Below, piece by piece: positions 17,036 through 25,875 of a DNA stretch of 64,000 nt. Source of the DNA: Bradyrhizobium sp. CB82. GTDB taxonomy: Bacteria; Pseudomonadota; Alphaproteobacteria; Rhizobiales; Xanthobacteraceae. The stretch covers positions 2,919,001 through 2,983,000 of the forward strand of contig NZ_CP121650.1 of NCBI RefSeq assembly GCF_029714405.1. The letters run 5' to 3'. Numbering within the stretch: the first letter of the stretch is position 1; every line of letters starts with the position of its first letter. The notes below the pieces were generated by a model. The model saw only the letters and a list, made by a program, of their open reading frames with translations, searched no databases and was not told the DNA's origin. Made by a program: the position numbers and the translations under genes.

Positions 17036-18250
17036 TCAGTTCTTGCGGCCGTAGTTGAGGAGCCCGCCGCTGGTCTTTGGCGGATGCGCGCGCAAGGCCT
17101 CCTCGTTCGGCTCGGTGCCCCAGCCCGGGCGGTCCGGAATGACGAGATGGCCGTTTGCGATCTCCGGCTCGTGCGTGAAGAGTTCGCGGTCCCAGGCCAG
17201 GCGATCGATGTCGATCTCCATGATGCGCAGGTTCGGCACCGCGGCGCAGAAATGAGCGTTCATCATCGAGCAGAGATGGCCGTAGAAATTATGCGGCGCG
17301 ACGTTGACCTCGAAGGCTTCGGCGGCGGACGCAATCTTCATCGACTGCCAGATGCCGTTCCAGGGCGTGTCGATGATTGCAACGTCCATCGCCTGCTCGC
17401 GGAAATAGGGCAGGAATTCGCGCAGGCCCAACAGCGTCTCGCAGGATGAGATCGGGTGCGGGCTTTGCCTGCGAATATAACCCAGCGCTTCCGGATTGAA
17501 GCTGTCGATCTCGACCCAGAACATGTCGATGTCGGAGATCGCGCGCAGGATCTTTAGGTAACCTTCGGTCTTGGCGTTGAAGTTGCAGTCGAGCAGGATC
17601 TCGACGTCTGGCCCTGCGCCGTCGCGGATCGCCTCCAGATGCATGTGCAGGTCGCGCAGGATTTTCCGGTCGACATTGATCTCGGGCAGGAACGGCGTGC
17701 CGAAGCCGGGCCGCCAGCCAGTCGGCATGCCGCTGTCATAGGAGAAGATGTTGGTCTTGAGCGCGGTGAATTGTTTCTCGCGCACTTCGCGCCCCATCGC
17801 CTTGACGCCGTCGAAGCTATCGATCGGCGGCTTGTACCAGGTGGGGTGATTGATCCGCCACGTCGCGCAATGCGACCAGTACACGCGCACGCGGTCGCGG
17901 ATCTTGCCGCCGAGGAGCTCATAGCAGGGCACGCCGAGACATTTTGCCTTGGCATCGAGCAGCGCATTCTCGATCGCACCCAGAGCCTGCGCCACGACGC
18001 CGCCGGCGGCCGGCCGCGTCGCCGCGAACAGCTCGGCATGAATGCGCTCGTGCTGGAAGACGTTTTGCCCGACAACGCGCGTGGAGAGCCGCTGGATCGC
18101 GGCGCCGACGCCCGGCGAGCCAAAGCCCTCGTCGAATTCGCTCCAGCCGACGATGCCGTCCTCCGTCGTCAGCTTAACGAAATGATAATTTCGCCAGCCG
18201 GCATCACAGGCGAGGATTTCGATGGCAGTGGCTTTCGATGAACTCGTCAT
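17036..18250 (-). CDS. Mandelate racemase/muconate-lactonizing (enolase superfamily) enzyme
   Basis: The 404-residue protein has the superfamily's capping domain (about 1-125) and barrel. Visible barrel elements are FTALKTNIFSYDSG, the metal-binding strand EILLDCNFNAKTEG, VEIDSFNPEALGYIRR, SSCETLLGLREF and VAIIDTPWNGIWQS. The family abstracts an alpha-proton from carboxylates, often dehydrating sugar acids. The general-base identity and substrate cannot be read safely. ATG 18250 is preferred over the longer frame to 18313 because the conserved AIEILACDAGWRNYHFVKL begins just after it. It follows the NRAMP-like gene on the same strand, with a gap of about 170 bases. Confidence 0.8.
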   Translation of the reverse strand: MTSSSKATAIEILACDAGWRNYHFVKLTTEDGIVGWSEFDEGFGSPGVGAAIQRLSTRVVGQNVFQHERIHAELFAATRPAAGGVVAQALGAIENALLDAKAKCLGVPCYELLGGKIRDRVRVYWSHCATWRINHPTWYKPPIDSFDGVKAMGREVREKQFTALKTNIFSYDSGMPTGWRPGFGTPFLPEINVDRKILRDLHMHLEAIRDGAGPDVEILLDCNFNAKTEGYLKILRAISDIDMFWVEIDSFNPEALGYIRRQSPHPISSCETLLGLREFLPYFREQAMDVAIIDTPWNGIWQSMKIASAAEAFEVNVAPHNFYGHLCSMMNAHFCAAVPNLRIMEIDIDRLAWDRELFTHEPEIANGHLVIPDRPGWGTEPNEEALRAHPPKTSGGLLNYGRKN

Positions 18251-18416
18251 GTCGCTCCCCGGCGGCTCCTGGTCGGGCCGTGTTGATCTCTTGCTTTCGC
18301 GTGCGCTCGCCACGCTAAGCCAAGGCCTTGCGACCGTGAAGCGGTGGGAAGCGCGCAGCGCTCATGCAACGGCGTCATTTTGCGGCGCGAAAAAGCGGAA
18401 AGGGCCGCGCGCGGCT

Positions 18417-19703
18417 TCAGGCGACGACGGACGAGCCGAGCAGGGCGACGACCGCGAAGGCCATCAGAGCCGTGCCGAGCCAGCCGAGCGCGATCAGCCA
18501 TGTCCGTCCGCTGAACTGGCCCATGAGGCCGGCATTCGAGACGATCAGCATCATCATCGCCATGATGGGGACGGCGACGATGCCGTTGAGCACGGCGCTC
18601 CACACCAGCATGTGAATGGAATCGATGCCGGTGAAGCCGAGCGAGAAGCCGATGACGGTGGCGGCCGCGATGATCGTGTAGAAGCCGACGGCTTCGTCCG
18701 GCTTCGCCTCCAGCGTGGCGCGCCAGCCAAAGATCTCCGCAACGCCATACGCCGCAGAGCCTGCCAGCACCGGGATCGCCAGCAGGCCCGTGCCGATGAT
18801 GCCGAGCGCGAACAGCAGGAAGGTGAAGTCGCCGGCGAGTGGACGCAACGCCTCGGCGGCCTCAGTCGCCGAATTGATCTTCGTGACGCCGTTCGCGTGC
18901 AAGACGGACGCCGTGGTCAGGACGATGAAGAAGGCGATGCCGTTCGAGAGCAGCATGCCGAGCGTGGTGTCGGTCCTGATGCGCGTCAGCTCGGGATCGC
19001 CGGCGCGCGGCGCCTTCGCCAGCGGCCGGTGGTTTTTGTGGTTCATCTCCTCGACCTCCTGGGAGGCCTGCCAGAAGAAGAGATAGGGACTGATGGTGGT
19101 GCCGAGCACGGCGACGACCATCAGGAAATAATCGGCGCTGACATTGGCCTGCGGCCAGACTGCCGCGAGCAGCGCCGTGCTCCAGGGGATTTTCACGGTG
19201 AAGGCTGTCGCGACATAAGCGAACAGGGACAGCGTCAAAAATTTCAGCAGCGGCGAGTAGCGGCGATAGGGCACGAACACCTGCAGCAGGGTCGAGGATG
19301 CCGCGAAGATCAGCGCGTGCTCGTGGTTCAGCCCGCCGATGACGAGCGACAGCGCCTCCGCCATCGCGGCGATGTCGGCGGCGATGTTGAACGTGTTGGC
19401 GGCAACGAGCATCGCGACCAGCGCCAGCACCGCCCAGCGCGGCGCGATCTTCACGACGTTGGCCGCCAGCCCCTTGCCGGTGACCCGGCCGATCCGCGCG
19501 CTGACGAGCTGGATCGCGATCATGAAGGGCAGGGTGAGAAACACCGTCCAGAGCAGGCCAAAGCCGAACTGCGCGCCGGCCTGCGAATAGGTGGCGATGC
19601 CCGACGGATCGTCGTCGGCCGCCCCCGTGATCAGACCCGGCCCCAGCCGCTTCAGCACCATCCGAAGGGATTTTGGCGGTGCGCGAAGGGTGGAGTCGGT
19701 CAT
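18417..19703 (-). CDS. NRAMP-related divalent metal transporter
   Basis: The 428-residue protein has about eleven hydrophobic segments with the NRAMP fold order. The first segment reads GAADDDPSGIATYSQAGA, where classical Mn/Fe NRAMPs have DPGN. The later segment is TTISPYLFFWQASQEVEEMN. Such DPSG variants belong to NRAMP-related branches whose metal preference differs, so manganese should not be assumed. It is an inner-membrane protein. The N-terminus MTDSTLRAPPKSLRMVLKRLGPGLITG is normal for the family. Confidence 0.8.
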   Translation of the reverse strand: MTDSTLRAPPKSLRMVLKRLGPGLITGAADDDPSGIATYSQAGAQFGFGLLWTVFLTLPFMIAIQLVSARIGRVTGKGLAANVVKIAPRWAVLALVAMLVAANTFNIAADIAAMAEALSLVIGGLNHEHALIFAASSTLLQVFVPYRRYSPLLKFLTLSLFAYVATAFTVKIPWSTALLAAVWPQANVSADYFLMVVAVLGTTISPYLFFWQASQEVEEMNHKNHRPLAKAPRAGDPELTRIRTDTTLGMLLSNGIAFFIVLTTASVLHANGVTKINSATEAAEALRPLAGDFTFLLFALGIIGTGLLAIPVLAGSAAYGVAEIFGWRATLEAKPDEAVGFYTIIAAATVIGFSLGFTGIDSIHMLVWSAVLNGIVAVPIMAMMMLIVSNAGLMGQFSGRTWLIALGWLGTALMAFAVVALLGSSVVA

Positions 19704-19820
19704 GAACGGCGGCGCCTCGTTTCGGTTGGCGGTTGCGAATTCTCCCGGCTAACTCGGGGTAGGGCTGAGAAGTTCCAGCGGCTGAACCGCGGCGCTCTTT
19801 CGGATTGTCAGCATTTTCGC

Positions 19821-19905
19821 TTGACGCGTCGGGCAAATCAGGTTTAAACAGGCATCATCGCAGAAATCGTCAAGCCCGCGCCGTCACCGGTCGCGGGCTT
19901 TCTTG
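19821..19905 (+). ncRNA. Promoter-terminator cassette, copy A
   Basis: TTGACG at 19821 is followed by the conserved CGTCGGGCAAATCA, a TTTAAAC box about 17 bases on, GGCATCATCG, and then a perfect 9-bp stem AAGCCCGCG...CGCGGGCTT with a T-rich tail. Copies B and C near 25.3 and 25.9 kb share the order. If transcribed, the RNA would be only about 45-50 nt. It lies just upstream of the broken DUF3800 gene. Confidence 0.4.
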
Positions 19906-19922
19906 TTATCCGCAGACTAGCG

Positions 19923-20799
19923 ATGCTGAAGTACATGCTCCAGGCGGCCGCGAATGATAGCATAAGTGACGGGGACGGGCCGATTCCATCGGAGCTGATC
20001 GACGCGCTTGTCTCTGGGCTACCAGCCGCGGAGCAGGAGGCGCATCGCCTGATGGTGTTGCAGACGGGCTATTTTGACGATAGCGGCAGCCATGCTGCCA
20101 GCGAATATTACGTTCTTGCTGGATTTGTCGCGCCAGTCTCGGACTGGAAATTTGTCGCAGATGAATGGGCGCGGATTCTCAACGAAGAGGGTCTTGCCTA
20201 TTTCAAGATGCGCGAGGCAATGGCGATGGAAGGAGAGTTTAAGAGAGGTTGGACCGTTCCTCTCCGCGACCAACTCATCCTAAAGCTGGTTGGCCTAATC
20301 GAAAAAATAGATCCGCCAAAAGGACTTCGACACCTTTATTGCAGGGATATTGCAGGGTGTTGCGTTCAACAACCCCTATTTTATCCTCTTCTATCATCTT
20401 GTGCTGTCGGTCGCGATTGCCGATGACATTGGTTGGAATAGTGATTGCGATTTTGTATTTGATTAGCAGGGCAAGCTCGGAGAGAGCGCGCTAGAACGAT
20501 GGAATTGGGTGAAGGAAAATATCGACAACCTACAACAACCAGGTATCAGCAAGAATCTCGGAAGCCCTCCAATCTTCAGAAATGATGTAAAGGTTCGTTC
20601 GCTACAGGATGCCGATATGCTCGCTTGGTTGGTAAGGGATGCGCTCATAAAGCGCGGGAAAATGGATGAAATAGCATTGGCTGCTATTAGGCATCTAGAG
20701 GGTAGGAAAATCTTACGGCTAGATGTGAACAAGGATTTGCTTATGAAGCTTGGCGCAAATTTTTTAGTCGGCAAGTCTCGCTTAGACGGTCATATATAG
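19923..20799 (+). pseudogene. DUF3800 protein gene, frameshifted and with a stop
   Basis: The first part (from 19923) reads GYFDDSGSHAASEYYVLAGF and WARILNEEGLAYFKMREA, the DUF3800 pattern, which has an RNase H-like fold related to transposase-associated proteins. The family match continues one frame over from about 20362 (AFNNPYFILFYHLVLSVAIADD). It meets an in-frame TAG at 20464-20466, and then resumes (GESALERWNWVKENIDNLQ) to 20799. So one frameshift around 20300-20360 and one nonsense codon break it. Base composition is lower in GC than its neighbours, consistent with transfer. Confidence 0.8.
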
Positions 20800-20915
20800 C
20801 GCTTTGGTGCTCAACTATTTGCGCCAGCTCCCGAGCGGTCTCTATGAAGATGGCTCTTTGTTTGCAAGCGCCTGCCTAAATGCAACCAAAGTGAGGCAAG
20901 CAGTCTATCAAGATC

Positions 20916-21584
20916 TTAGGCCGACGAGACTACGTCTTCCTTCTCGGCTCCCCGCGCGACAATCTTCAGCCCTTCATCCGGCAGCGGCCGCTGCAGCGCC
21001 TTGGCTTCATCCCATGGTGCTCGCATCCACACGTCCCATTCCTCGGCCGTAGTCAGGATCACCGGCATCGCCTTGTCATGGATCGGTTCGACGATCGCAT
21101 TCGGCGCCGTGGTGAAAAAGCCATAGACCTGATGCGGGCCCGGAATGGGCTTCGACTTCGTGCCGCGATCACCCTTGAAGATGGTCCAGATGCCGGCGAA
21201 AGCGAACAGCGGTCGTGCCTCCGCGAGTGCGAACCACACGACGTCTTTCTTCTTCGTTTCCGGGTTGGGCTCCGGTGCGTACTCGGCAAAACTGTTCACC
21301 GGCACGAGACATCTGTTCTCCGGCTTGAGCCAGGCGCGCCAGTGCGGCGAGGTGGTGTTGCGGATGTTGGTCACGGGCGGACCGCCAGTGCGCGGTGGCG
21401 GCGGCATGCCCCAGCGCATCATCACCATCTCGCGTTCGCCATCGCCTGCATCGCGGATGACCGGCGCCGGATAATCCGGAAACACGCCCGGCATCGGCGG
21501 CAGGTTGCCTTCGTAGCGGCGAACGACGCGAAAGAGATCGGCAATCGCCGCCTGATTGGTGGTGATCGAATAGAGATTGCACAT
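20916..21584 (-). CDS. SOS response-associated peptidase (SRAP, YedK/HMCES-like)
   Basis: Starting at ATG 21584, the 222-residue protein begins MCNLYS, placing the catalytic Cys2 at the exposed N-terminus after Met removal. The longer frame to 21638 would hide it and is rejected. Other SRAP landmarks are [22 protein letters not shown] with the conserved Glu, and HDKAMPVIL with the active His. The family crosslinks to abasic sites in single-stranded DNA and shields them. A DNA ligase gene lies about 0.9 kb away, but intervening genes are on mixed strands. Confidence 0.92.
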   Translation of the reverse strand: MCNLYSITTNQAAIADLFRVVRRYEGNLPPMPGVFPDYPAPVIRDAGDGEREMVMMRWGMPPPPRTGGPPVTNIRNTTSPHWRAWLKPENRCLVPVNSFAEYAPEPNPETKKKDVVWFALAEARPLFAFAGIWTIFKGDRGTKSKPIPGPHQVYGFFTTAPNAIVEPIHDKAMPVILTTAEEWDVWMRAPWDEAKALQRPLPDEGLKIVARGAEKEDVVSSA

Positions 21585-21746
21585 GAACGGGATTGATCCT
21601 TGGTGCTCGCCGGACAGCAGCAGCCTGCAGTCTCCCACGAGGTTTGTTTTCGAGGGATAACTCTTTTGCCCGAACCAGAGCCTAGCTCATTGACTCTATG
21701 TTCTTGTTTTGTTCTTATCAAGGTTCATCGCTTGTAAGAGCAGAGA

Positions 21747-21980
21747 ATGCCGACCCTCGAATTCATCCGCTCGGAGATCGAGCGCATGCGCGCGGAGATA
21801 GGACGCCAGCGCAAGGAAGTCCTGCAGCTTCAGCGCGCCGGCATCTCAACGGCCTCGGCCGAGACCTTGCTGCAACGCATGCAAGGCAAGGTGGAGCAGC
21901 TCTGCGCGCAGCGCGATGAACTGAGGAAGTCTGAGCCGGGTCCGGTGAAGGGCAGGGTGCTGGGAGGACGAAAATGGTGA
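21747..21980 (+). CDS. Small coiled-coil hypothetical protein
   Basis: The 77-residue product is helical and charged. Heptad-like spacing in EFIRSEIERMRAEIGRQRKEV and LLQRMQGKVEQLCAQRDEL suggests a coiled coil. A Gly-rich basic tail follows. No family is recognised. Its end overlaps the next start (ATGGTGA at 21974-21980), so translational coupling is likely. Confidence 0.6.
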   Translation: MPTLEFIRSEIERMRAEIGRQRKEVLQLQRAGISTASAETLLQRMQGKVEQLCAQRDELRKSEPGPVKGRVLGGRKW

Positions 21981-22180
21981 AAGAGCGCCCGCAATATTTT
22001 TCGGATAGCGACGAACATTCGGAGTTCGTGAAGGCGCTGGCTCAAGTCCGCCGCCTCGCGCCGTTTGAAGGCTGGTGCTTTCAGCACGTTCAGGCCATCC
22101 AGGTCGCGATCGATCAATACGCCGAAGCCGCTCTCGGCAATCGCGCGTTCTTCTGGAATAAGCCGCACAGCGCTGGCTAG
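21974..22180 (+). CDS. Small hypothetical protein coupled to preceding gene
   Basis: The 68-residue product (FSDSDEHSEFVKALAQVRRL, then WCFQHVQAIQVAIDQYAEAA) is soluble, with no signal peptide. Its ATG overlaps the stop of the previous coiled-coil gene by seven bases, which supports both frames being real. It ends four bases into the convergent gene at 22177. Function is unknown. Confidence 0.6.
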   Translation: MVKERPQYFSDSDEHSEFVKALAQVRRLAPFEGWCFQHVQAIQVAIDQYAEAALGNRAFFWNKPHSAG

Positions 22181-22359
22181 GGCTCGACCGGCTCGCGCAC
22201 CTGCTCGCCCGGAAGCTTTGCGGTCGGATATGATGCCCGGCGAAGGCTGCGCTCGTAGCTGTTGGCGAGGTCGAGAAGCCGCCTTTTGGTGAACGGGTCA
22301 GCGTTCGTTGCAATCTCGCGGATGCGCAGAACACGCCCTTTAATGAATTGCTCGTTCAT
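22177..22359 (-). CDS. Small hypothetical protein
   Basis: From ATG 22359, with GGGGGA about 6 bases upstream, the frame gives 60 residues: a basic helical body (RVLRIREIATNADPFTKRRL) and a Pro-rich tail. The frame is open to 22428, but the ribosome site favours the internal start. Short proteins with DPFTKRRLLDLA-like segments are frequent in rhizobia (from memory). No function is assigned. Confidence 0.6.
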   Translation of the reverse strand: MNEQFIKGRVLRIREIATNADPFTKRRLLDLANSYERSLRRASYPTAKLPGEQVREPVEP

Positions 22360-22509
22360 GGCTGTCCCCCGAAAGAGGCTAGCCTGCCAATTTTTTCCGA
22401 CGGCGTAAGTCGCATTTGTTACATTCAAGGAAATTTAGTTACCAATAGAACTGTGGGGTTCATCGGGTGTTGTGAATCCTGACTGCTTTGGCCGCCGTAC
22501 GGCCATTTA

Positions 22510-23433
22510 GTGAGTTGCGTTGTGGCGAAGCGTACTGAAGCACGTTCGGCGATGCCGGGGTTCATTAAGCCTCAACTCGCCACCCTCAGGGGCAAGGCGC
22601 CGAGTGGCGAGCATTGGCTCCACGAGATCAAATATGATGGCTATCGCATCCAACTCCACCTGGAGCATGGCAAGGCCAAGGCGTTCACCCGGACAGGGCT
22701 CAACTGGATCAAGCGGTTCTCCCTCATTGCTGCTGCCTTCGACATTCCAGGGGAGGCAATCATCGACGGCGAGGTCGTGGTGGTTCACGAAGGCCGCACC
22801 AGCTTCTCCGAATTGCAGGCCGACCTTGCGAAGGGCGATCAAGACCGCTTGCTGTTTTACGCTTTCGATCTCCTCTGGCTCGACGGCAAGGATCTGCGCA
22901 AATTGCAACAGCTTGAGCGCAAGCGTCTGTTGAAGGAACTGTTCGACACCCACGCTCTCGAAGCGCCCGCCCTCTTTAGCGAGTATGTCGTCGGCGACGG
23001 CCAGCGCCTGTTTGAGCATGCCGCCAAGCTGAACTACGAGGGCATCATCTCGAAGCGCGCAGACGCGCCGTACCGATCCGAGCGCACAGAGGCGTGGCTT
23101 AAGGTCAAAAGTGTACACAAGGGCAAGTTTCCGGTCGTCGGCTTCGTCAAGGACGCGGCCGGCGTCGCCGCACTCTATCTCGGCAAGCAGGAAGGCAAAG
23201 AGCTGGTTTACCTGGGAAAGGTCGGGACGGGCTGGTCGCGCACGATCTCTGGCCAGATTCGCAAGCAGCTGGATACGGTGGTGAGCCCGAAATCCAAGCT
23301 CACCAAACCGATCAGGAAGCCCAAAGCGACTTGGGTCGAACCGCGTTTCTATGCCGACGTCGAATACCGGGATATCACGTCCGAGGGACTGTTGCGGGCA
23401 AGCTCGTTCAAGGGGCTCACCAAGTCAAAATAG
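22510..23433 (+). CDS. ATP-dependent DNA ligase (LigD ligase-domain type)
   Basis: The 307-residue protein has the adenylation motif HEIKYDGYR with the nucleophilic Lys. Further motifs are DGEVVVVHEGRTSFSELQ (motif III region), YEGIISKRADAPYRSERTEAWLKVK (motifs IV-V), and a C-terminal OB fold (about 210-300). It resembles the ligase domain of LigD standing alone, with no polymerase or nuclease domain, and no Ku gene is in the window. It seals nicks or ends using ATP. The start is GTG 22510; ATG 22552 (MPGFIKPQLATL) is an alternative. Confidence 0.9.
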   Translation: MSCVVAKRTEARSAMPGFIKPQLATLRGKAPSGEHWLHEIKYDGYRIQLHLEHGKAKAFTRTGLNWIKRFSLIAAAFDIPGEAIIDGEVVVVHEGRTSFSELQADLAKGDQDRLLFYAFDLLWLDGKDLRKLQQLERKRLLKELFDTHALEAPALFSEYVVGDGQRLFEHAAKLNYEGIISKRADAPYRSERTEAWLKVKSVHKGKFPVVGFVKDAAGVAALYLGKQEGKELVYLGKVGTGWSRTISGQIRKQLDTVVSPKSKLTKPIRKPKATWVEPRFYADVEYRDITSEGLLRASSFKGLTKSK

Positions 23434-23448
23434 GAACAGTCAAAGCCT

Positions 23449-23736
23449 TTATCGGCGTCGCTTCGCTGACTTCGCTCGGCGATTGTACGGCGAGCGATTT
23501 GTGGGCTTCAACGAGATTCCCTCGCGGTGCGCCTTGCTACGGATTGCAGTGGCAGGACGCTGGAGCTTGATGCTTATCACGCCAGTTGGTGTGTTTCCCT
23601 TGGCTAATTGCCTGAGCTTCGACAGATCCTTATCGGACCACGGCTTGCGCGAACGACGCTTGTAAGATGGGTTTGCCTTGCGCGGACCCTTCTTGCCGAT
23701 TGGCGATCCGGGTCGCCTCCATGCTGCTCTTGCCAT
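23449..23736 (-). CDS. Small basic protein, SANT/Myb-like segment
   Basis: The 95-residue product is very basic. Its middle part (PWSDKDLSKLRQLAKGNTPT, then GVISIKLQRPATAIRSKAH) resembles the helix-turn-helix of SANT/Myb-like domains found in short rhizobial proteins. It ends in a run of Arg and Lys, so DNA or RNA binding is plausible. Converges on the ligase gene. Confidence 0.65.
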   Translation of the reverse strand: MARAAWRRPGSPIGKKGPRKANPSYKRRSRKPWSDKDLSKLRQLAKGNTPTGVISIKLQRPATAIRSKAHREGISLKPTNRSPYNRRAKSAKRRR

Positions 23737-23833
23737 GAATATCCTCCGTCAAGTGCTTGTTGAACGAAGGAATCGGTAAATTTGTTCCGAAAGGAACGCT
23801 GTCACGCGAGAGCCGTTCGTCAATGGAAGGAGA

Positions 23834-24037
23834 ATGCAAGCATTGACTGATCCCAACTGCCCCATCTGCTTCGGCATAGGTCGGGTGTGCGAGAACCATC
23901 CTGATCGTGCATGGAGCAAAGAGCTTGGTTGCCAGTGCGGAGCAGGTGAGCCGTGCTCTTGCAACAGGGCAGACGGCATCGGCGTGTCGGATGTCAGCCA
24001 GGTTATCGAGGAGGAAGCACCGAAGCGCCGAAACTAG
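23834..24037 (+). CDS. Small cysteine-rich protein
   Basis: The 67-residue product has Cys pairs in NCPICFGIGRVCENHPDRAW and GCQCGAGEPCSCN, so a small metal-binding fold is likely. GGAGA precedes ATG 23834. There is no signal peptide. Short proteins with this pattern are frequent in Bradyrhizobium (from memory). No function is known to me. Confidence 0.7.
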   Translation: MQALTDPNCPICFGIGRVCENHPDRAWSKELGCQCGAGEPCSCNRADGIGVSDVSQVIEEEAPKRRN

Positions 24038-24182
24038 CCGACGCTGACGAATATGCCCCAGGCCGCGGCGAGACCTGCGCCTGTGAGAACGTAAATTGTT
24101 GTCGCAGAACGCGCTACCATAGGTGCACATGGTGACGCCTAGCGAGCCGATCTCGTGATGGCTCGCGGAATAGAATAGGCAG
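24036..24182 (-). pseudogene. Degenerate copy of the small membrane protein gene at 24955
   Basis: On the minus strand this segment encodes LFYSASHHEIGSLGVTMCTY and GSAFCDN, matching residues about 14-40 of the intact protein at 24955-25140. After a one-base shift it continues YVLTGAGLAAAWGIFVSVG and stops. The N-terminal part is missing, so only a frame-broken duplicate of the gene's 3' two thirds remains. Confidence 0.75.
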
Positions 24183-24183
24183 C

Positions 24184-24882
24184 TCACCCTGCTCTGTGGC
24201 CCGATACGTTCCCACTGAGATGATGCCGACCTTTGTACGATCCCCATCGAGGAGATGCAAAAAGGGTGATGCTGGATCGGCGCCGCCCAACTAGGTGATC
24301 CCAGAGTCGTTTGAACCATGCCACATGACCCGTCGCTCCTCTATGGTCGGCGCGATGCATAGCGCCCACATGGCGTGGACCCAACGTGGTAGGCTTTCTA
24401 TCGGAGGGAACGAGATCCTTAACTTCGTGGCTCACATGCCCGGCGGAAGAATCCTCGATATCCTTCGGGCGGACGATGTCATGAATGCGTGGTTCGTCGT
24501 CGTGACTATCCTTCACGGGGTCGGCGCGCTGATCCTGCACGGGCACAACTTGCGACGCGGCCTGCACAACTTGCGACGCGGCCTGATCTGGATCGCGTTC
24601 GGGTTCGTGCCGGGCTGGCTCCTGCACGGTTACAGGAGCCAGCACCTGTGGCCTCGCAGCCGAGCTTGCTGTCTGCACGTTAATGCTATGATGCAGACAA
24701 CGACGCGCCGCTTCGATTTCGGCATCGCTGGCGCCGTGACTGCGTGCCCACGCCTCAGCGGTCGCTTCCGAGTATTTGGCGACATAAAAACGTACAACGG
24801 CGCAAGAGACACCTGCTGTGGCCGTTTGAGCAAGCGCAATCAATGCGACAAAAGCTGGGATTGCTCGTTTTATCATCGCCAT
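24184..24882 (-). CDS. Secreted hypothetical protein with low-complexity linker
   Basis: From ATG 24882 (GGGGGC upstream) the 232-residue precursor has a signal peptide (MAMIKRAIPAFVALIALAQT, cut near TATAG). A conserved segment follows (CAVVRFYVAKYSEATAEAWA, then EIEAARRCL) with two Cys. A Pro/Gln/Asp-rich linker contains a perfect tandem duplication QAASQVVQAASQVV, caused by a 21-bp repeat. The tail is basic. The family is unknown to me, and the C-terminal part may be eroded. Confidence 0.6.
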   Translation of the reverse strand: MAMIKRAIPAFVALIALAQTATAGVSCAVVRFYVAKYSEATAEAWARSHGASDAEIEAARRCLHHSINVQTASSAARPQVLAPVTVQEPARHEPERDPDQAASQVVQAASQVVPVQDQRADPVKDSHDDEPRIHDIVRPKDIEDSSAGHVSHEVKDLVPSDRKPTTLGPRHVGAMHRADHRGATGHVAWFKRLWDHLVGRRRSSITLFASPRWGSYKGRHHLSGNVSGHRAG

Positions 24883-24954
24883 GCCCCCTGACACTAACGC
24901 AGCAACTTCGAACGCCTCTGCTTTGGTTCCGCTCGCCACCGCAAAGCACAGAAA

Positions 24955-25140
24955 CTAGCGGACGCTGACGAACGTGGCCCAGGCGGCGGCGAGGGCCGCG
25001 CCAGCAAAGACAATGATGGGACTATCGCAGAAGGCGCTACCATAGGTGCACATGGTGACGCCTAACGAGCCGATCTCGTGATGGCTCGCCGAATAGAACA
25101 GGCCCGACAGGCCGAGCAGCGCAGCGGCGACGTAGTACAT
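24955..25140 (-). CDS. Small membrane protein
   Basis: A strong ribosome site (GGAGGAGATCG) directly precedes ATG 25140, giving 61 residues with two hydrophobic segments: YYVAAALLGLSGLFY and IIVFAGAALAAAWATFV. Between them is SASHHEIGSLGVTMCTYGSAFC, with two His and two Cys. The frame extends to 25197, but the ribosome site fixes the start. A broken copy lies at 24036-24182. Function is unknown. Confidence 0.7.
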   Translation of the reverse strand: MYYVAAALLGLSGLFYSASHHEIGSLGVTMCTYGSAFCDSPIIVFAGAALAAAWATFVSVR

Positions 25141-25264
25141 CGATCTCCTCCGATGGATTTCAAGCGTCGGGCCGCCGCGCGACGTTTGATCCTTCATAGG
25201 AGATGATGGTGGCGTGGAGAAGTTTCATTCCGCCAAATTCGATTTCGTGCATTTTAGATAAAGT

Positions 25265-25400
25265 TTGACACGTCGCGCAAATCACGGGCCGAGTTCAGAT
25301 AGGAAAATCCGAAATAACTTGACGCGTCGGGCAAATCACCTGTAAAGTGGCATCATCGAAAGAGTTCAAGCCCGCGCGGAGAATCCGCCGCGGTTTTTTT
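25265..25400 (+). ncRNA. Promoter-terminator cassette, copy B, with partial copy
   Basis: TTGACG (25319-25324), CGTCGGGCAAATCACCTG, TAAAGT (25343-25348, 18-base spacing) and GGCATCATCG are followed by a terminator stem (25372-25393) and seven T (25394-25400). A partial copy with TTGACACGTCGCGCAAATCA lies at 25265-25284 and lacks the -10 and stem. Both lie in the 345-base gap between the small membrane protein and the secreted protein at 25543, which holds no other feature. Confidence 0.45.
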
Positions 25401-25542
25401 GTTTCGATGCCAGCTGTCAGGCGCTGTCCCGCCATCGCCGGCAAAACGTATGGTGTTCGCCACCGGTTTGACCGCCCGCGTTACAACAAGGAACCGAAGC
25501 TGGCTCCGCCTGTTTGGTATTTTCAGCCTGGCGGAGTTCGCA

Positions 25543-25809
25543 ATGCGGATCATTCTGATAACAACGATTTGCTGGGCGTTGTCGTGCGGATATGCGGCAG
25601 CACAGGCCGGTCCGAAGAAAGACGTGAACTCGACAACAGGGCGCTCGGAACAGGAGGAAAAAGGCCAATTGCAGCCACAAGGTTGGACTGGACCGCTTGG
25701 AACAAAATCGGGTGGTGCACCGCCGGAAAGCCCGCAAGGTCAAAGTCCGCCGGGGATGCAGGCAGCTCCGGACGGATCAACAAAAACAGTCGCTGAGCCC
25801 CGAAAGTGA
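25543..25809 (+). CDS. Small secreted protein
   Basis: The 88-residue precursor starts MRIILITTICWALSCGYAAA, a signal peptide cut near AQA. It continues as a hydrophilic Gly/Pro/Gln-rich chain (GWTGPLGTKSGGAPPESPQG) without Cys, and would be periplasmic and disordered. The frame is open from 25399, but the signal peptide fixes the start. Similar Pro/Gly-rich exported peptides are common and uncharacterised in rhizobia (from memory). Confidence 0.65.
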   Translation: MRIILITTICWALSCGYAAAQAGPKKDVNSTTGRSEQEEKGQLQPQGWTGPLGTKSGGAPPESPQGQSPPGMQAAPDGSTKTVAEPRK

Positions 25810-25875
25810 GTCTCACGCGCTCGCCGGGGCGAAACGCTCCCGCGCAGATTTCGGATTTGGTAAATCCGAAATTGA

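Noticed and set aside
18222..19847. Long plus-strand frame of 541 codons
   Set aside because: It lies antisense to the NRAMP-like gene, with Arg/Gly/Asp-rich shadow composition typical of GC-rich DNA.
21585..21638. N-terminal extension of the SRAP protein
   Set aside because: It would block the catalytic Cys2, which must be at the mature N-terminus.
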